Both the position numbers and the translations under genes were made by a program. The notes beneath the pieces were generated by a model. The model was not told the origin of the DNA, did not search any database, and saw only the letters and a list, made by a program, of their open reading frames with translations. Source: an uncultured Clostridia bacterium (GTDB taxonomy: Bacteria; Bacillota; Clostridia; Peptostreptococcales; Anaerovoracaceae). Taken from it: 64,000 nt of DNA. Position 1 is the first letter of the stretch. Every line of letters begins with the position of its first letter. Shown here one piece after another: positions 44,452-53,981 of the stretch. Location of the stretch: contig CAKQHH010000003.1 in the NCBI GenBank assembly GCA_934234035.1, positions 1-64,000 of the forward strand. Reading direction: 5' to 3'.

Positions 44452-45307
44452 GAGTAAAAAGAAAAGTACAGGATTTCATCATTCCAAGAAGCTGGGACAG
44501 AATTTTCTGACGGACCACGGAGTGGTGGAGGACATTGCCATTGGAAGCCTGGCAGATGAGGACACGCTGGTCATCGAAATCGGCCCGGGGCAGGGCGTGC
44601 TGACCGACGAATTGATGAATTACGCCGGTGCACTGATTGCGGTGGAACTGGATGACCGATTGATTCCGTATTTGAGAACCCGGTTTGCATTGAACGACCG
44701 GGTGGAAATCGTTCACGGGGATATTCTGGAAATCGATCTGGAAGAAATGGTTCGGGAAGGAAAGGAGAAGTTTGGTGTCTCCAAGGTGCAGGTGGTTGGA
44801 AACCTGCCGTACTACATCACCACTCCGATTATCATGAAACTTCTGGAATCCGGAATTCCATTTGAAAACATCACCATCATGATGCAGAAGGAAGTGGCAG
44901 AGCGGCTGATTGCCGAACCGGGAACCAAGAATACCGGTGCCATCACCTACGGCGTGCAGTACCGCTGCACCGTGGATAAGATCTGCGACGCCGATCGGAA
45001 TTGCTTCGATCCGGCGCCGAAGGTGGATTCCGTCGTTCTGCGGCTGAACTTACGGAAGGAACCGCCGGTCACCCCGGCCAGTGAAAAATTCTTTTTTCAG
45101 TGCATCAAGGCCGGTTTCATGATGCGCCGAAAAACACTGTTGAATTCGTTGACCGCACTGAATTCGCTGGACGCGTCCTATCATTTTGGGAAGGAAGGAA
45201 TTCAGAAGGCTTTGGAGGAATGCGGGATTGACCCGAAACGCCGGGCGGAGAGCCTGACCATGGAGGAATTTTCCGAATTATCCGATGCAATTTGGAGGCA
45301 GAGATAG
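44444..45307 (+). CDS. rsmA: 16S rRNA (adenine-N6,N6)-dimethyltransferase RsmA (KsgA)
   Basis: 287 residues, TTG start at 44444 overlapping rnmV. KKLGQNFLTDHGVVEDIAIG, the SAM-binding IEIGPGQGVLTDEL and the catalytic NLPYYITTPIIMKLL are diagnostic. It dimethylates A1518 and A1519 of 16S rRNA; loss gives kasugamycin resistance elsewhere. It abuts the next gene with no gap. Confidence 0.97.
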   Translation: MSKSKKKSTGFHHSKKLGQNFLTDHGVVEDIAIGSLADEDTLVIEIGPGQGVLTDELMNYAGALIAVELDDRLIPYLRTRFALNDRVEIVHGDILEIDLEEMVREGKEKFGVSKVQVVGNLPYYITTPIIMKLLESGIPFENITIMMQKEVAERLIAEPGTKNTGAITYGVQYRCTVDKICDADRNCFDPAPKVDSVVLRLNLRKEPPVTPASEKFFFQCIKAGFMMRRKTLLNSLTALNSLDASYHFGKEGIQKALEECGIDPKRRAESLTMEEFSELSDAIWRQR

Positions 45308-47428
45308 TTGATTAAGAATAAGTTGTTCAAGAAAAATCGTAAAGAGAAAAAGAATCCGGGGAAGATTTTTTCCAAGCTGATTGCGGTGAAGGACAAGATT
45401 CAGACCAAATTCCGGGAGAAATTCCCGAAGAAAAAGCCGCGATTCCACGATGCGGATCTCCATGAGACGCGCTACATCCTTCGGCTGGCAGCGATGTCCT
45501 TTCTGATGTATCTCTACATCGAGACCTTCGCCAGAGCTACCGACGGAATTTTCGACGGTGTGATGATGCTTTGGAAGCAGCCGGTGGTGTTCCTGTACAA
45601 CTGGCTGATTATTTTCTCCACGCTGACACTGACGCTTCTGTTCCGGAAGCGGGGTTTCGTCACGCTCCTCATCATGATCATATGGGGCGCTTTGGGTACG
45701 GTGAACGGATGCATTCTGATTAAGCGAATGACTCCTTTTACCCTGTACGACATGCAGAACCTGGGCGACGGAATGACCTTGCTCACCACTTATTATTCGA
45801 AACTGCAGATAATTCTCGGATTTGCGGCATTGGCAGTCGGCGCTGCAATTATCGTGCTGTATTACATCAGCAGTTACCGATGGGACAATGTGAATTACAA
45901 AAGAAGTTTCGCTGTAGTCTTAGTTTCCGTAGCGGCAGCGATGGGAAGCACCTTCGGCCTGATCCGACTGGGCACGCTGTCCACCTTCTTTGGTAACCTG
46001 AACTATGCGTATACCGACTACGGATTCCCGTACTGTTTCATCAACACGTCCATCAACAAGGGCATTTCCAAGCCGACGGATTATTCCAAGAGTTCTATTC
46101 AGAAGATTTTGAAAAAAACGAAGAACGGCACGGATACCACGCCGACGAAGAAAGAGACGGACAATACCAAGCCGAACATCATCGTGCTTCAGATGGAGTC
46201 CTTTGCCTATGCCCAGGATTTCCACAATATTAAGGTGTCCAACGACCCGACGCCGAATTTCACAAAATTAATGAAAGACTACACTTCCGGTTGGTTTGAG
46301 GTGCCGGCCTGCGGTGCAGGTACCGCCAATACGGAATTCGAGGTGCTGACGGGAATCAGTGCGAAGTTCTTCGGTCCGGGAGAATATCCGTACAAGGGTG
46401 AGCTCCGGAAGAAAACCCTGGAAAGCATGGCCTACGTATTGAAGAACAACGGTTATTCCACCTATGCGATGCACGATCACCGGGCGCTGTTCTATAACCG
46501 AAACGAGGTATATGCGAACCTGGGATTCGACAGCTTCACCTCGGTGGAATACATGAACAACATCGAACTGACGCCAACCGGATGGGCACAGGATAAAACC
46601 ATGACCGGTGACATCATGGACATCCTGACCAACACGAAAAATCCTTCTTTTATGCACATCATTTCCGTACAGGGTCATGGAAGCTACCCGACGGAGCAGG
46701 TATTTAAGGATCCGTACACCACGGTAACGGCGGATGACGAAGAGACCAAGTGGAAGTACGAATACTACGTAAACGAAACGCATCAGATGGATACTTTTAT
46801 CGGAGATCTTCTGAGCAAAATCAAGGAAAGCGGCGAGCCGACCATCGTGCTGATCTACGGCGACCACATTCCGGCGCTGGATGTGAAGAGCGCGGATTAT
46901 GCTGACGGCAATCTGTATCAGACCCGGTACGTAATCTGGGATAATATCGGACTGTCGGAGAAGGATCGAAAGCTCTATTCGTATCAGGCCGGTGCCAAGC
47001 TCCTTCAGGATGCGGGTCTGTCCCACCAGGGTGTGCTCTTCGATTATCAGCAGAGCAATTCCCAGAAGTCGTCCGACTACCTGAGCGACCAGAAGGCGCT
47101 GGCGTACGACATGCTGTACGGGAAGGATTACATTTTCGGCGGAAAGAATCCGTACAAGCAGACCAAGATGCGTATGGGATACAAGGATATTGAGATCGAT
47201 AAGATTGTAAAAATCGGCGACGATTATTACATCAAGGGAAAGAACTTCACGGAGCGAAGCAAGATCAGCATGGATGGGGAGACATTGAAAACCATCTACC
47301 TGAGTCCGACCTTGCTGGGACTTCAGGAGAAGATCGATCCGGAGGATGTGGACAAGCTGGAAGTGAGCCAGACGGACAAGAAGGACGATACCATTCTGTC
47401 CACCATCACTTCCCAGGAAGAGTTATAG
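45308..47428 (+). CDS. LtaS-like sulfatase-family membrane enzyme
   Basis: 706 residues, TTG start directly after the rsmA stop. A basic N-terminus, about five membrane helices (about 55-230), then an extracytoplasmic sulfatase-fold domain: NIIVLQMESFA with metal-site Glu, CGAGTANTEFEVLTG with the nucleophile Thr, MHDHRALFYNR, and YGDHIPAL. This is the plan of lipoteichoic acid synthases and related phosphoglycerol transferases. Residues about 615-706 follow the catalytic domain as an extra beta-rich segment (GDDYYIKGKNFTERSKISMDG, IPT-like) not found in standard LtaS. Its exact polymer is unknown. Confidence 0.88.
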   Translation: MIKNKLFKKNRKEKKNPGKIFSKLIAVKDKIQTKFREKFPKKKPRFHDADLHETRYILRLAAMSFLMYLYIETFARATDGIFDGVMMLWKQPVVFLYNWLIIFSTLTLTLLFRKRGFVTLLIMIIWGALGTVNGCILIKRMTPFTLYDMQNLGDGMTLLTTYYSKLQIILGFAALAVGAAIIVLYYISSYRWDNVNYKRSFAVVLVSVAAAMGSTFGLIRLGTLSTFFGNLNYAYTDYGFPYCFINTSINKGISKPTDYSKSSIQKILKKTKNGTDTTPTKKETDNTKPNIIVLQMESFAYAQDFHNIKVSNDPTPNFTKLMKDYTSGWFEVPACGAGTANTEFEVLTGISAKFFGPGEYPYKGELRKKTLESMAYVLKNNGYSTYAMHDHRALFYNRNEVYANLGFDSFTSVEYMNNIELTPTGWAQDKTMTGDIMDILTNTKNPSFMHIISVQGHGSYPTEQVFKDPYTTVTADDEETKWKYEYYVNETHQMDTFIGDLLSKIKESGEPTIVLIYGDHIPALDVKSADYADGNLYQTRYVIWDNIGLSEKDRKLYSYQAGAKLLQDAGLSHQGVLFDYQQSNSQKSSDYLSDQKALAYDMLYGKDYIFGGKNPYKQTKMRMGYKDIEIDKIVKIGDDYYIKGKNFTERSKISMDGETLKTIYLSPTLLGLQEKIDPEDVDKLEVSQTDKKDDTILSTITSQEEL

Positions 47429-47448
47429 TTTGCAGTAAAAGGATTATC

Positions 47449-48666
47449 ATGAAAGAAAACAACACAGAAGAAAAAGAAATATCGCAGGAGACGTCCGCAG
47501 GGAATAGCGAGAGTCGTGATGCGGGGGAGAAAACCTACAGTCCGGAAGAACGGCCGGAGATGGAAGGAATTCTGGAAATCGCAGAAGGGGGCTTCGGCTT
47601 CCTTCGGTTCAACAATTTCCTGTCCTCGGAGAAGGACATCTACGTGTCTCCGACCCAAATTCGGCGCTTCGGCCTTCGAACCGGAGATAAGATTCGGGGA
47701 ATCACCCGTCTGCCGAATGAAGGGGAGAGAAACGGTGCCCTGCTGTACGTGCTGACGGTAAACGGAAATCGCCCGGTGAACACCAGACGGCGTCCCCACT
47801 TCGATCAGCTGACCCCGATATTCCCGAACGAGCGGATTTCGCTGGAGGATTCCAGTATCGAGATTTCCACCCGGATTATCGATCTGGTGGCTCCGCTCGG
47901 AAAAGGACAGAGAGCACTGATTGTGGCCCAGCCAAAGGCGGGAAAAACTGTGCTCCTGAAGAAGATTGCCCAGACCATCGAAAAGAAATATCCGAAGATG
48001 GAGCAGATCGTGCTTCTGGTGGACGAACGGCCGGAGGAAGTAACGGATATGAAGGAATCTCTGGAGCGTTCCGAGGTCATCTATTCCACCTTCGATGAGT
48101 TGCCGGCCCATCACATCAAGGTGGCGGAGATGGTTATCCAGAGAGCGAAGCGATTGGCGGAGGAAGGTCAGGATGTGGTAATCTTGCTGGACAGCATCAC
48201 CCGACTGGCAAGAGCCTATAACATGGAAGTACCGTCCTCCGGAAGAACGCTTTCCGGCGGACTGGATCCGGGGGCACTGCATCCGCCGAAGAAATTTTTC
48301 GGTGCGGCTCGAAACATTAAAGAGGGCGGAAGCATCACCATCCTGGCGACGGCACTGGTGGAAACGGGAAGCCGAATGGATGATGTTATCTACGAGGAGT
48401 TCAAGGGCACCGGCAACATGGAGCTTCACCTGGATCGAAAGCTGAGTGAACGAAGAATTTTCCCGGCCATCGATTTGTACAAATCCGGAACGCGGCGGGA
48501 GGATCTGCTGCTGACACCGGAGGAGTTCACTGCCATGTACATGATTCGCCGGGAGATGTCCAACGGCAGCGTGGCGGAGATTACGGAAGATATCATCGAC
48601 GATATGACCCACACGAAGAACAATCACGACTTTGTGGAGCTGATTACTCGGAAACTGTACCGATAA
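47449..48666 (+). CDS. rho: Transcription termination factor Rho
   Basis: 405 residues. The cold-shock-type RNA-binding domain ([18 protein letters not shown] ... [18 protein letters not shown]), Walker [16 protein letters not shown], Walker [18 protein letters not shown]-loop and the R-loop region [20 protein letters not shown] are all present. In place of the N-terminal helical Rho_N domain there are only about 38 acidic, probably disordered residues. The neighbouring rpmE, common after rho in Firmicutes, is absent. Confidence 0.97.
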   Translation: MKENNTEEKEISQETSAGNSESRDAGEKTYSPEERPEMEGILEIAEGGFGFLRFNNFLSSEKDIYVSPTQIRRFGLRTGDKIRGITRLPNEGERNGALLYVLTVNGNRPVNTRRRPHFDQLTPIFPNERISLEDSSIEISTRIIDLVAPLGKGQRALIVAQPKAGKTVLLKKIAQTIEKKYPKMEQIVLLVDERPEEVTDMKESLERSEVIYSTFDELPAHHIKVAEMVIQRAKRLAEEGQDVVILLDSITRLARAYNMEVPSSGRTLSGGLDPGALHPPKKFFGAARNIKEGGSITILATALVETGSRMDDVIYEEFKGTGNMELHLDRKLSERRIFPAIDLYKSGTRREDLLLTPEEFTAMYMIRREMSNGSVAEITEDIIDDMTHTKNNHDFVELITRKLYR

Positions 48667-48700
48667 AATCTTCAAGAAAAAGGAAAGAGAAGCATAACAA

Positions 48701-50725
48701 TTGGACTACAAGAAGATATTCATTAAAGAAGCCTGCCCCACATCCATCGGAGGACAGGCGATTATGGAAGGCGTTATGATGCGGGGGGCAGATCGCACGG
48801 CGATTGCCATGCGGCTTCCCGGAGATGAAATCTATCTGCGGACAAAGAAGCTGAAGCCGGCGGGAAAGCTTCGGAAAATTCCGATTCTCCGAGGCATAAT
48901 TTCCTTTGCGGATTCCCTGCTTACGGGAATGGGCACCTTGATGGAATCGGCGGACATTCTGGAAGAGAACTTCCCGGAAGAGGATTGGGGAGAACCCTCG
49001 GCGCTGGAACAGAAAATCAACAACCGCTTCGGGGAGAAGGCGGCATGGAATGCGATGCTGTTCCTTTCGGTACTCTTTGCGGTGGTACTCTCCATCGGTA
49101 TTTTCGTCATCTTTCCCACCATTGCCATCAACTGGCTGGGGAAGTGGATTTCCAACAGCATCGCGTTGAATCTGTGCGAAGGAATATTTCGAATTATATT
49201 GTTCGTTCTGTACATCTATTTGATATCGCGGATGAAAGACATCCAGACCCTGTTTCAATACCACGGGGCGGAACACAAAACCATCCACTGCTTCGAGAAC
49301 GGCCTGGAACTGACGCCGGCCAACGCTCAGCAGTTCTACACACTGCATCCCCGCTGCGGAACCAGTTTCCTGATTTTCGTCATGATTATCAGTCTGCTGC
49401 TGTTCTCATTCTTGGGATGGCCCAACGTGTGGATGCGCATCGCCTCTCGAATCCTTCTGATTCCGGTCATTGCGGGACTGAGCTATGAGGTGCTTCGGCT
49501 GGCGGGAAAGAGCGACAACGTCGTAGTTCGGGTGCTGAGCTATCCGGGCTTGATGATGCAGAAGCTCACCACAAAGGAGCCGACGGACCACCAGCTGGAA
49601 ATCGCCATCGTGGCCCTGAAGGCGGTGCTGGTGGATGCCGACGCGCCGGTAATCGACGGTGTGGTGGATACGGATGCCAAACTGATTGTGAAGGAAAACG
49701 AAGAACCGGAAGAATCGGAAGGGTCAGATGAGCCGGAAACGGCGGCCGAAACGGATGCTGATTTTATGGAAAGTAAAACTGTTTCCTCCGAAACCGACGA
49801 AATTCCGAAAAAAGAAGAGGCCAACGAGACCTACGTTCGCGGAATTCGATATGATTCCGACGACGCTACGCTGGGGAACCTGCTGCACTGGGGAAAGAGC
49901 TGTCTCTCTATGGTGGAGAACGGAGCAAACGAGGCACAGGAAATTCTGCAGTATATTCTGGGATATACCCGCACGGATTTGATTCTGCGGGACAAAGAGG
50001 TGCTGCGGGAGGATGACCGGAAGGAGTACGAGCGGCGCATCGAGATGCGGCTCAGCGGGACTCCGCTGCAGTACATCACCGGCGTGCAGGAATTTATGGG
50101 ATTGATGTTCCGGGTGAATCCGGACGTGCTGATTCCGAGACTGGATACCGAGGTGCTGGTGGATCAGGCCATCGGAATTCTGAAGGCGAAAGAATGGGAG
50201 AATCCTTTTATTCTGGATATGTGCACCGGAAGCGGTGCCATCGGCGTGACCATGGCCCACGAATTTCCGGATGCGGAAGTGACGATGACGGATGTGAGCC
50301 CGAAGGCGCTGAGTACGGCAATGGGGAATGCGCAGATTAACGATGTGTTCTCCCGGTGTATTTTTCTGCAGGGAGATATGTTCGATGCGATTCCGGAGCA
50401 GAAGCGCTTCGATATGATTCTCAGCAATCCGCCGTATATTGAAAGCGATGTCATCGAGACATTGTCCACGGAAGTGAAGGACCACGAACCGAGACTGGCG
50501 CTGGACGGCGGAGCGGACGGATTGACGTTCTACCGCATCCTGGCGGAAAATGCGGAGAAACATCTGGCGGATGGCGGATACCTGATGATGGAAATCGGCT
50601 GCGATCAGGGTGAGGCGGTTCGTCAATTGTTGAAAGAAAATGAAAATTACAGCACGGCAGTGGTGCTGAAGGATCTGAATCATTTGGATCGAATTGTGAT
50701 AGCGGAAAGGAAGGGACGAGAATGA
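48701..50725 (+). CDS. prmC: Fusion: DUF1385 (YqhQ-like) membrane protein + release-factor glutamine methyltransferase PrmC
   Basis: 674 residues, TTG start with GGAAAGAGA upstream. Residues about 1-310 are DUF1385: the signature GGQAIMEGVMMRG near the start, several membrane helices and YHGAEHKTIHCFE. An acidic linker (about 325-370, EEPEESEGSDEPE) follows. Residues about 375-674 are PrmC: an N-terminal helical domain, then MCTGSGAIGVTMAH (SAM site) and SNPPYIESD (NPPY, methyl transfer to the Gln of the release-factor GGQ loop). In related bacteria these are two adjacent genes. The reading frame is continuous, so the methyltransferase would be membrane-tethered. ddl overlaps its stop by 4 bp. 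Confidence 0.9.
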   Translation: MDYKKIFIKEACPTSIGGQAIMEGVMMRGADRTAIAMRLPGDEIYLRTKKLKPAGKLRKIPILRGIISFADSLLTGMGTLMESADILEENFPEEDWGEPSALEQKINNRFGEKAAWNAMLFLSVLFAVVLSIGIFVIFPTIAINWLGKWISNSIALNLCEGIFRIILFVLYIYLISRMKDIQTLFQYHGAEHKTIHCFENGLELTPANAQQFYTLHPRCGTSFLIFVMIISLLLFSFLGWPNVWMRIASRILLIPVIAGLSYEVLRLAGKSDNVVVRVLSYPGLMMQKLTTKEPTDHQLEIAIVALKAVLVDADAPVIDGVVDTDAKLIVKENEEPEESEGSDEPETAAETDADFMESKTVSSETDEIPKKEEANETYVRGIRYDSDDATLGNLLHWGKSCLSMVENGANEAQEILQYILGYTRTDLILRDKEVLREDDRKEYERRIEMRLSGTPLQYITGVQEFMGLMFRVNPDVLIPRLDTEVLVDQAIGILKAKEWENPFILDMCTGSGAIGVTMAHEFPDAEVTMTDVSPKALSTAMGNAQINDVFSRCIFLQGDMFDAIPEQKRFDMILSNPPYIESDVIETLSTEVKDHEPRLALDGGADGLTFYRILAENAEKHLADGGYLMMEIGCDQGEAVRQLLKENENYSTAVVLKDLNHLDRIVIAERKGRE

Positions 50726-51795
50726 ATCTAGCAGTTATTTTTGGGGGAAAATCCGATGAGCATGAGGTGTCCAGAAACTCGGCGGTCAACGTGCTGACGG
50801 CTTTGGAGGAGAGCGGACACGACGTGCTCGTGGTCGGAATTACCAAGGCGGGACGTTGGTACGCGACCAAGGCCTCCCATGAAGAAATCGCTAACGGGGA
50901 TTGGGAAAAAAGAGCGGATAATCGACAGGCGGTTATTCCGGCGGACCCGGTGGCTCACGGTTTCCTGATTTTTGACGAAGCGGACCATGCAGAACTTCAC
51001 CGAATCGACTGCATCATTCCGGTGCTCCACGGCGACCACGGAGAGGACGGAGATATTCAGGGCCTGTTCGAGCTGGCGGAGATTCCGTACTGCGGACCGG
51101 GGGTTCGGGCATCGGCCAATGCCATGGACAAATCCGTGACCAAGAAGCTGGCCGCGGTAACCGGAGTGGATATGGCCAAGTATTGTGTACTGAAGAAATA
51201 TGAATACGACAAAAATCCGGAGGAACAGATTGCTCGCGCTCAGGCGGTGGACGACGGAAACTTCCCGCTTTTCGTAAAACCTTCTTCTGCCGGATCCTCT
51301 GTAGGTGCCCACAAGGTGAAGAAGGCAGAGGATCTTCGCCCGGCCATCGAGGATGCATTCCTCTATGACGACAAGGTTCTGGTGGAAGAGATGATCGCCG
51401 GCCGGGAAATCGAGGTGGCACTCCTGGGCAACGAGGAGCCGAAGGCTTCCTGCGTGGGAGAAATCCTGTCTGCCGACGAATTCTACGATTACGATGCGAA
51501 GTACAACAATCCGGAATCCCGGACGCGGGTCATCGACGATCTTCCGGAGGAAACCCTGAATCAGGTTCGGAACTACGCGGTGGAGATTTTCAAAGCACTG
51601 GACTGCAGAGGCCTGTCCCGCTGCGATTTCTTCTACAGCAACGACGGAAGAATCGTGTTCAACGAAATCAACACCCTTCCGGGCTTCACCAATATCAGCA
51701 TGTATCCGCAGCTCTGGGCAGCCATGGGCAAACCGGCACCGCAGCTGCTGGAGGAATTGATTCAGCTGGCTTTGGAAGAGCATCAGTGGAACTAA
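50722..51795 (+). CDS. ddl: D-alanine--D-alanine ligase
   Basis: 357 residues, ATP-grasp fold. MNLAVIFGGKSDEHEVS (N-terminal Gly-Gly-X-Ser-X-Glu-X-Glu motif), HGDHGEDGDIQGLFELAEIPYCGPGV, LFVKPSSAGSSVG (ATP-binding loop) and RCDFFYSNDGRIVFNEINTLPGFT (metal site). The Tyr/Phe position that separates D-Ala-D-Ala from D-Ala-D-Lac ligases lies around SSAGSSVGA/KYEYDKNP; I cannot assign specificity with certainty, but nothing points to a vancomycin-resistance type. It forms the dipeptide for UDP-MurNAc-pentapeptide. Confidence 0.95.
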   Translation: MNLAVIFGGKSDEHEVSRNSAVNVLTALEESGHDVLVVGITKAGRWYATKASHEEIANGDWEKRADNRQAVIPADPVAHGFLIFDEADHAELHRIDCIIPVLHGDHGEDGDIQGLFELAEIPYCGPGVRASANAMDKSVTKKLAAVTGVDMAKYCVLKKYEYDKNPEEQIARAQAVDDGNFPLFVKPSSAGSSVGAHKVKKAEDLRPAIEDAFLYDDKVLVEEMIAGREIEVALLGNEEPKASCVGEILSADEFYDYDAKYNNPESRTRVIDDLPEETLNQVRNYAVEIFKALDCRGLSRCDFFYSNDGRIVFNEINTLPGFTNISMYPQLWAAMGKPAPQLLEELIQLALEEHQWN

Positions 51796-51806
51796 TAAAA
51801 AAAAAG

Positions 51807-51850
51807 AGCACGCAAACCCGCAGTTGTTCGACGCGGCGCTGCGTGCTTTT
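51807..51850 (+). terminator. Terminator of the rho/prmC/ddl unit
   Basis: AGCACGCA (51807-51814) and TGCGTGCT (51840-51847) with inner GC pairs, preceded by A9 and followed by TTTGC. The long A-tract on the left makes it a good terminator for the minus strand too. Confidence 0.75.
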
Positions 51851-51893
51851 GCATAGGTATAACATTTGCATGGAATAAAGTGGGGGATGCAAG

Positions 51894-52829
51894 ATGGGAG
51901 TAAATAGAAGATTTGTGGATTTGCACATGCATTCCACGGCGTCCGACGGAACGACGCCGCCGGAAAAGCTGATTGAAATTGCCCGGGCGGAAACGGCCCT
52001 GGCTCTGTCGGAGGGATGGATTTCGGAAGAACCCCGGGAATACATTATGGCATTGACGGATCACGACACGCTGGCGGGAATTCCCGCATTTGAGAAGGCG
52101 GCACGGCTATTCGAAAACGTCCGAATTATTCCCGGTGTGGAGATTTCCTCGGATTACCAAGGTCATGAGATTCACATTCTGGGCTACAATGTGGATTCGG
52201 AAAACAAAGAACTGCAGTCGGGACTGGAATATTACCGAGGGGAGCGGCAGCGCCGGAACCAGCGGATTCTGGGGAAATTCCGAGACATGGGAATTTCAAT
52301 TCCGGAAGAGGAGCTGAGCACGCGGGAAAACGAGGCGGTGGGCAGGCCCCATATTGCCCGGTGGCTGGTTCGGCACCGGTATGCCAAATCCATCCGGGAT
52401 GCTTTTGACCGTTTCCTAAATCCGGGAGAGCCCTGTTATGTTAATCGGGAAAAGGCGCCGGCGAAAGAGTGCATACAGTTGATCCGGAACGCCGGCGGTA
52501 TCCCGGTACTGGCCCATCCGGTGCGGTATCGTTTCCTGAACCATCCGGAATTGGAGAAAATGATTCGCCGATTCACAGAGGATGGTCTGCAAGGGGTAGA
52601 GACCTACTACACGGAAAACCGCCCGGCGGATACCCGTTACCTGGAAGCACTGTCCGAAAAGTACCGCTTGATTCGCACCGGCGGTTCGGACTACCACGGC
52701 AAGAATAAGCCGAATCACCATATGGGCTACGGCCATGGAAATCTGGGAGAGACTATGGATCGGATTCAGGTAAACTTGTTGAAATCTCCATCATTTAAGG
52801 ATAAAATGATGGAGATAGGCCAGAAATGA
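51894..52829 (+). CDS. PHP-domain phosphoesterase (YciV/RNase AM type)
   Basis: 311 residues. VDLHMHSTASDGT (first metal motif), ALTDHDTLAGI, IIPGVEISSDYQGHEIHILGY, then PVLAHPVRY, and GGSDYHGKNKPNHHMG at the C-terminal end of the metal site. This is the arrangement of 3',5'-nucleoside bisphosphate phosphatases/5'-3' RNases of the YciV family. The last codons run through a hairpin (52784-52816) that is duplicated after the next gene, so the native C-terminus may have been altered. GGGGGATGC lies upstream of the ATG. Confidence 0.9.
   Translation: MGVNRRFVDLHMHSTASDGTTPPEKLIEIARAETALALSEGWISEEPREYIMALTDHDTLAGIPAFEKAARLFENVRIIPGVEISSDYQGHEIHILGYNVDSENKELQSGLEYYRGERQRRNQRILGKFRDMGISIPEEELSTRENEAVGRPHIARWLVRHRYAKSIRDAFDRFLNPGEPCYVNREKAPAKECIQLIRNAGGIPVLAHPVRYRFLNHPELEKMIRRFTEDGLQGVETYYTENRPADTRYLEALSEKYRLIRTGGSDYHGKNKPNHHMGYGHGNLGETMDRIQVNLLKSPSFKDKMMEIGQK
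52784..52816. repeat. Fic-flanking hairpin, left copy
   Basis: ATCTCCATCATTT (52784-52796), loop AAGGATA, AAATGATGGAGAT (52804-52816). The same 13-bp arms recur at 53894-53925 after the fic gene. This copy lies within the last codons of the PHP gene. Confidence 0.85.
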
Positions 52830-52840
52830 AGGAGATACCT

Positions 52841-53887
52841 ATGAGAGATTTTGATTATATTGCAAGTCCTGCGAAGTTGCTGACACCTGAAATTGTTCAG
52901 ATGATTACCAGCATTCACGAACATAAAGGCAAACAGGAATTATTTCTCGAAGCCAATGTAGATGAACTGAAAACGCTCTTAGAAGTTGCTTTGATTCAGA
53001 GTACGGGAGCATCTAACCGAATCGAAGGTATTTTTACAAGTGATAAGCGGTTGGAAGAATTGGTAAGCCAAAAAACAGAACCTCGCAATCGATCCGAGCA
53101 GGAGATTGCCGGTTATCGTGAAGTGCTTTCCACAATTCACGAAGGCTATGAATATATCAATCCCAGACCGAACATTATTTTGCAGTTACATCGAGATCTG
53201 TACTCCTATTCACAGGGGACTGCCGGTGGAAGTTATAAGAACTCCGATAACATAATTGCAGAAACAGATGCCGAGGGCCATCAGAAAGCACGTTTTATTC
53301 CGGTTCCCGCATTTCAGACTGCTGAAGCGATGGAAGAACTTTGCAATCGCTTCCTTAAAGCGTGGGAAGCTGACCGCATTGATAAACTGGTCCTGATTCC
53401 CATGTTTATTCTGGACTTTTTGTGTATTCATCCTTTCAATGACGGAAATGGTAGAATGAGCCGGTTGCTCACTTTGCTTCTTTTCTACAAGGCAGGTTAC
53501 ATCGTTGGGAAATATGTCAGTATGGAAATGCTGATTGAAAAGACTAAAGAAACATATTACGAAGCCCTTCAAGCAAGTTCTAACGGCTGGCATGAGGGTG
53601 AAAACAGCTATGAGCCTTTTGTTAAGTACTATCTGGGCATCATGCTGAAAGCATACAATGAATTTGAAAGCCGTGTAGAGCATTTAAAGCATCGCAGTAT
53701 GTCTAAGCCTGATAGAATTAAAGAAGTTATTGATAACAAGGTTGGCAAGATTACAAAGAAAGAAATCATGGAGCTTTGTCCTGATATAAGCAAAGTTACC
53801 GTGGAAAGGACTTTGACTAACCTGGTTAAGAGTGGTTATATCGCAAAAGTTGGTGCAGGTCCATCTACCGGCTATGTCCGCATTTAA
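52841..53887 (+). CDS. Fic-family AMP transferase with inhibitory helix and C-terminal winged helix
   Basis: 348 residues from the ATG at 52841, 6 bp after AAGGAG. An N-terminal Fic_N segment with TGASNRIEG holds the (S/T)xxxE(G/N) self-inhibition motif (Ser, then Glu-Gly). The Fic core has the flap region and the catalytic HPFNDGNGRMSRLL (His as base, Asn/Gly/Arg for ATP). The last 65 residues form a winged helix (KKEIMELCPDISKVTVERTLTNLVKSGYI). Such proteins AMPylate target proteins; targets are unknown. Its base composition is more AT-rich than its neighbours, and identical hairpin arms bracket it, suggesting a later insertion. Confidence 0.93.
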   Translation: MRDFDYIASPAKLLTPEIVQMITSIHEHKGKQELFLEANVDELKTLLEVALIQSTGASNRIEGIFTSDKRLEELVSQKTEPRNRSEQEIAGYREVLSTIHEGYEYINPRPNIILQLHRDLYSYSQGTAGGSYKNSDNIIAETDAEGHQKARFIPVPAFQTAEAMEELCNRFLKAWEADRIDKLVLIPMFILDFLCIHPFNDGNGRMSRLLTLLLFYKAGYIVGKYVSMEMLIEKTKETYYEALQASSNGWHEGENSYEPFVKYYLGIMLKAYNEFESRVEHLKHRSMSKPDRIKEVIDNKVGKITKKEIMELCPDISKVTVERTLTNLVKSGYIAKVGAGPSTGYVRI

Positions 53888-53892
53888 TATAA

Positions 53893-53931
53893 TATCTCCA
53901 TCATTTCAAGTAAAATGATGGAGATATTTTT
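53893..53931 (+). terminator. Fic-flanking hairpin, right copy; terminator of fic
   Basis: TATCTCCATCATTT (53893-53906), loop CAAGTA, AAATGATGGAGATA (53913-53926), then TTTTTAT. It has the same arms as the left copy but a different loop. Confidence 0.85.
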
Positions 53932-53981
53932 ATATTGATGTAGATTCAGGAACAGAAAAAGTGAAGAATCCCAAATTCCGT

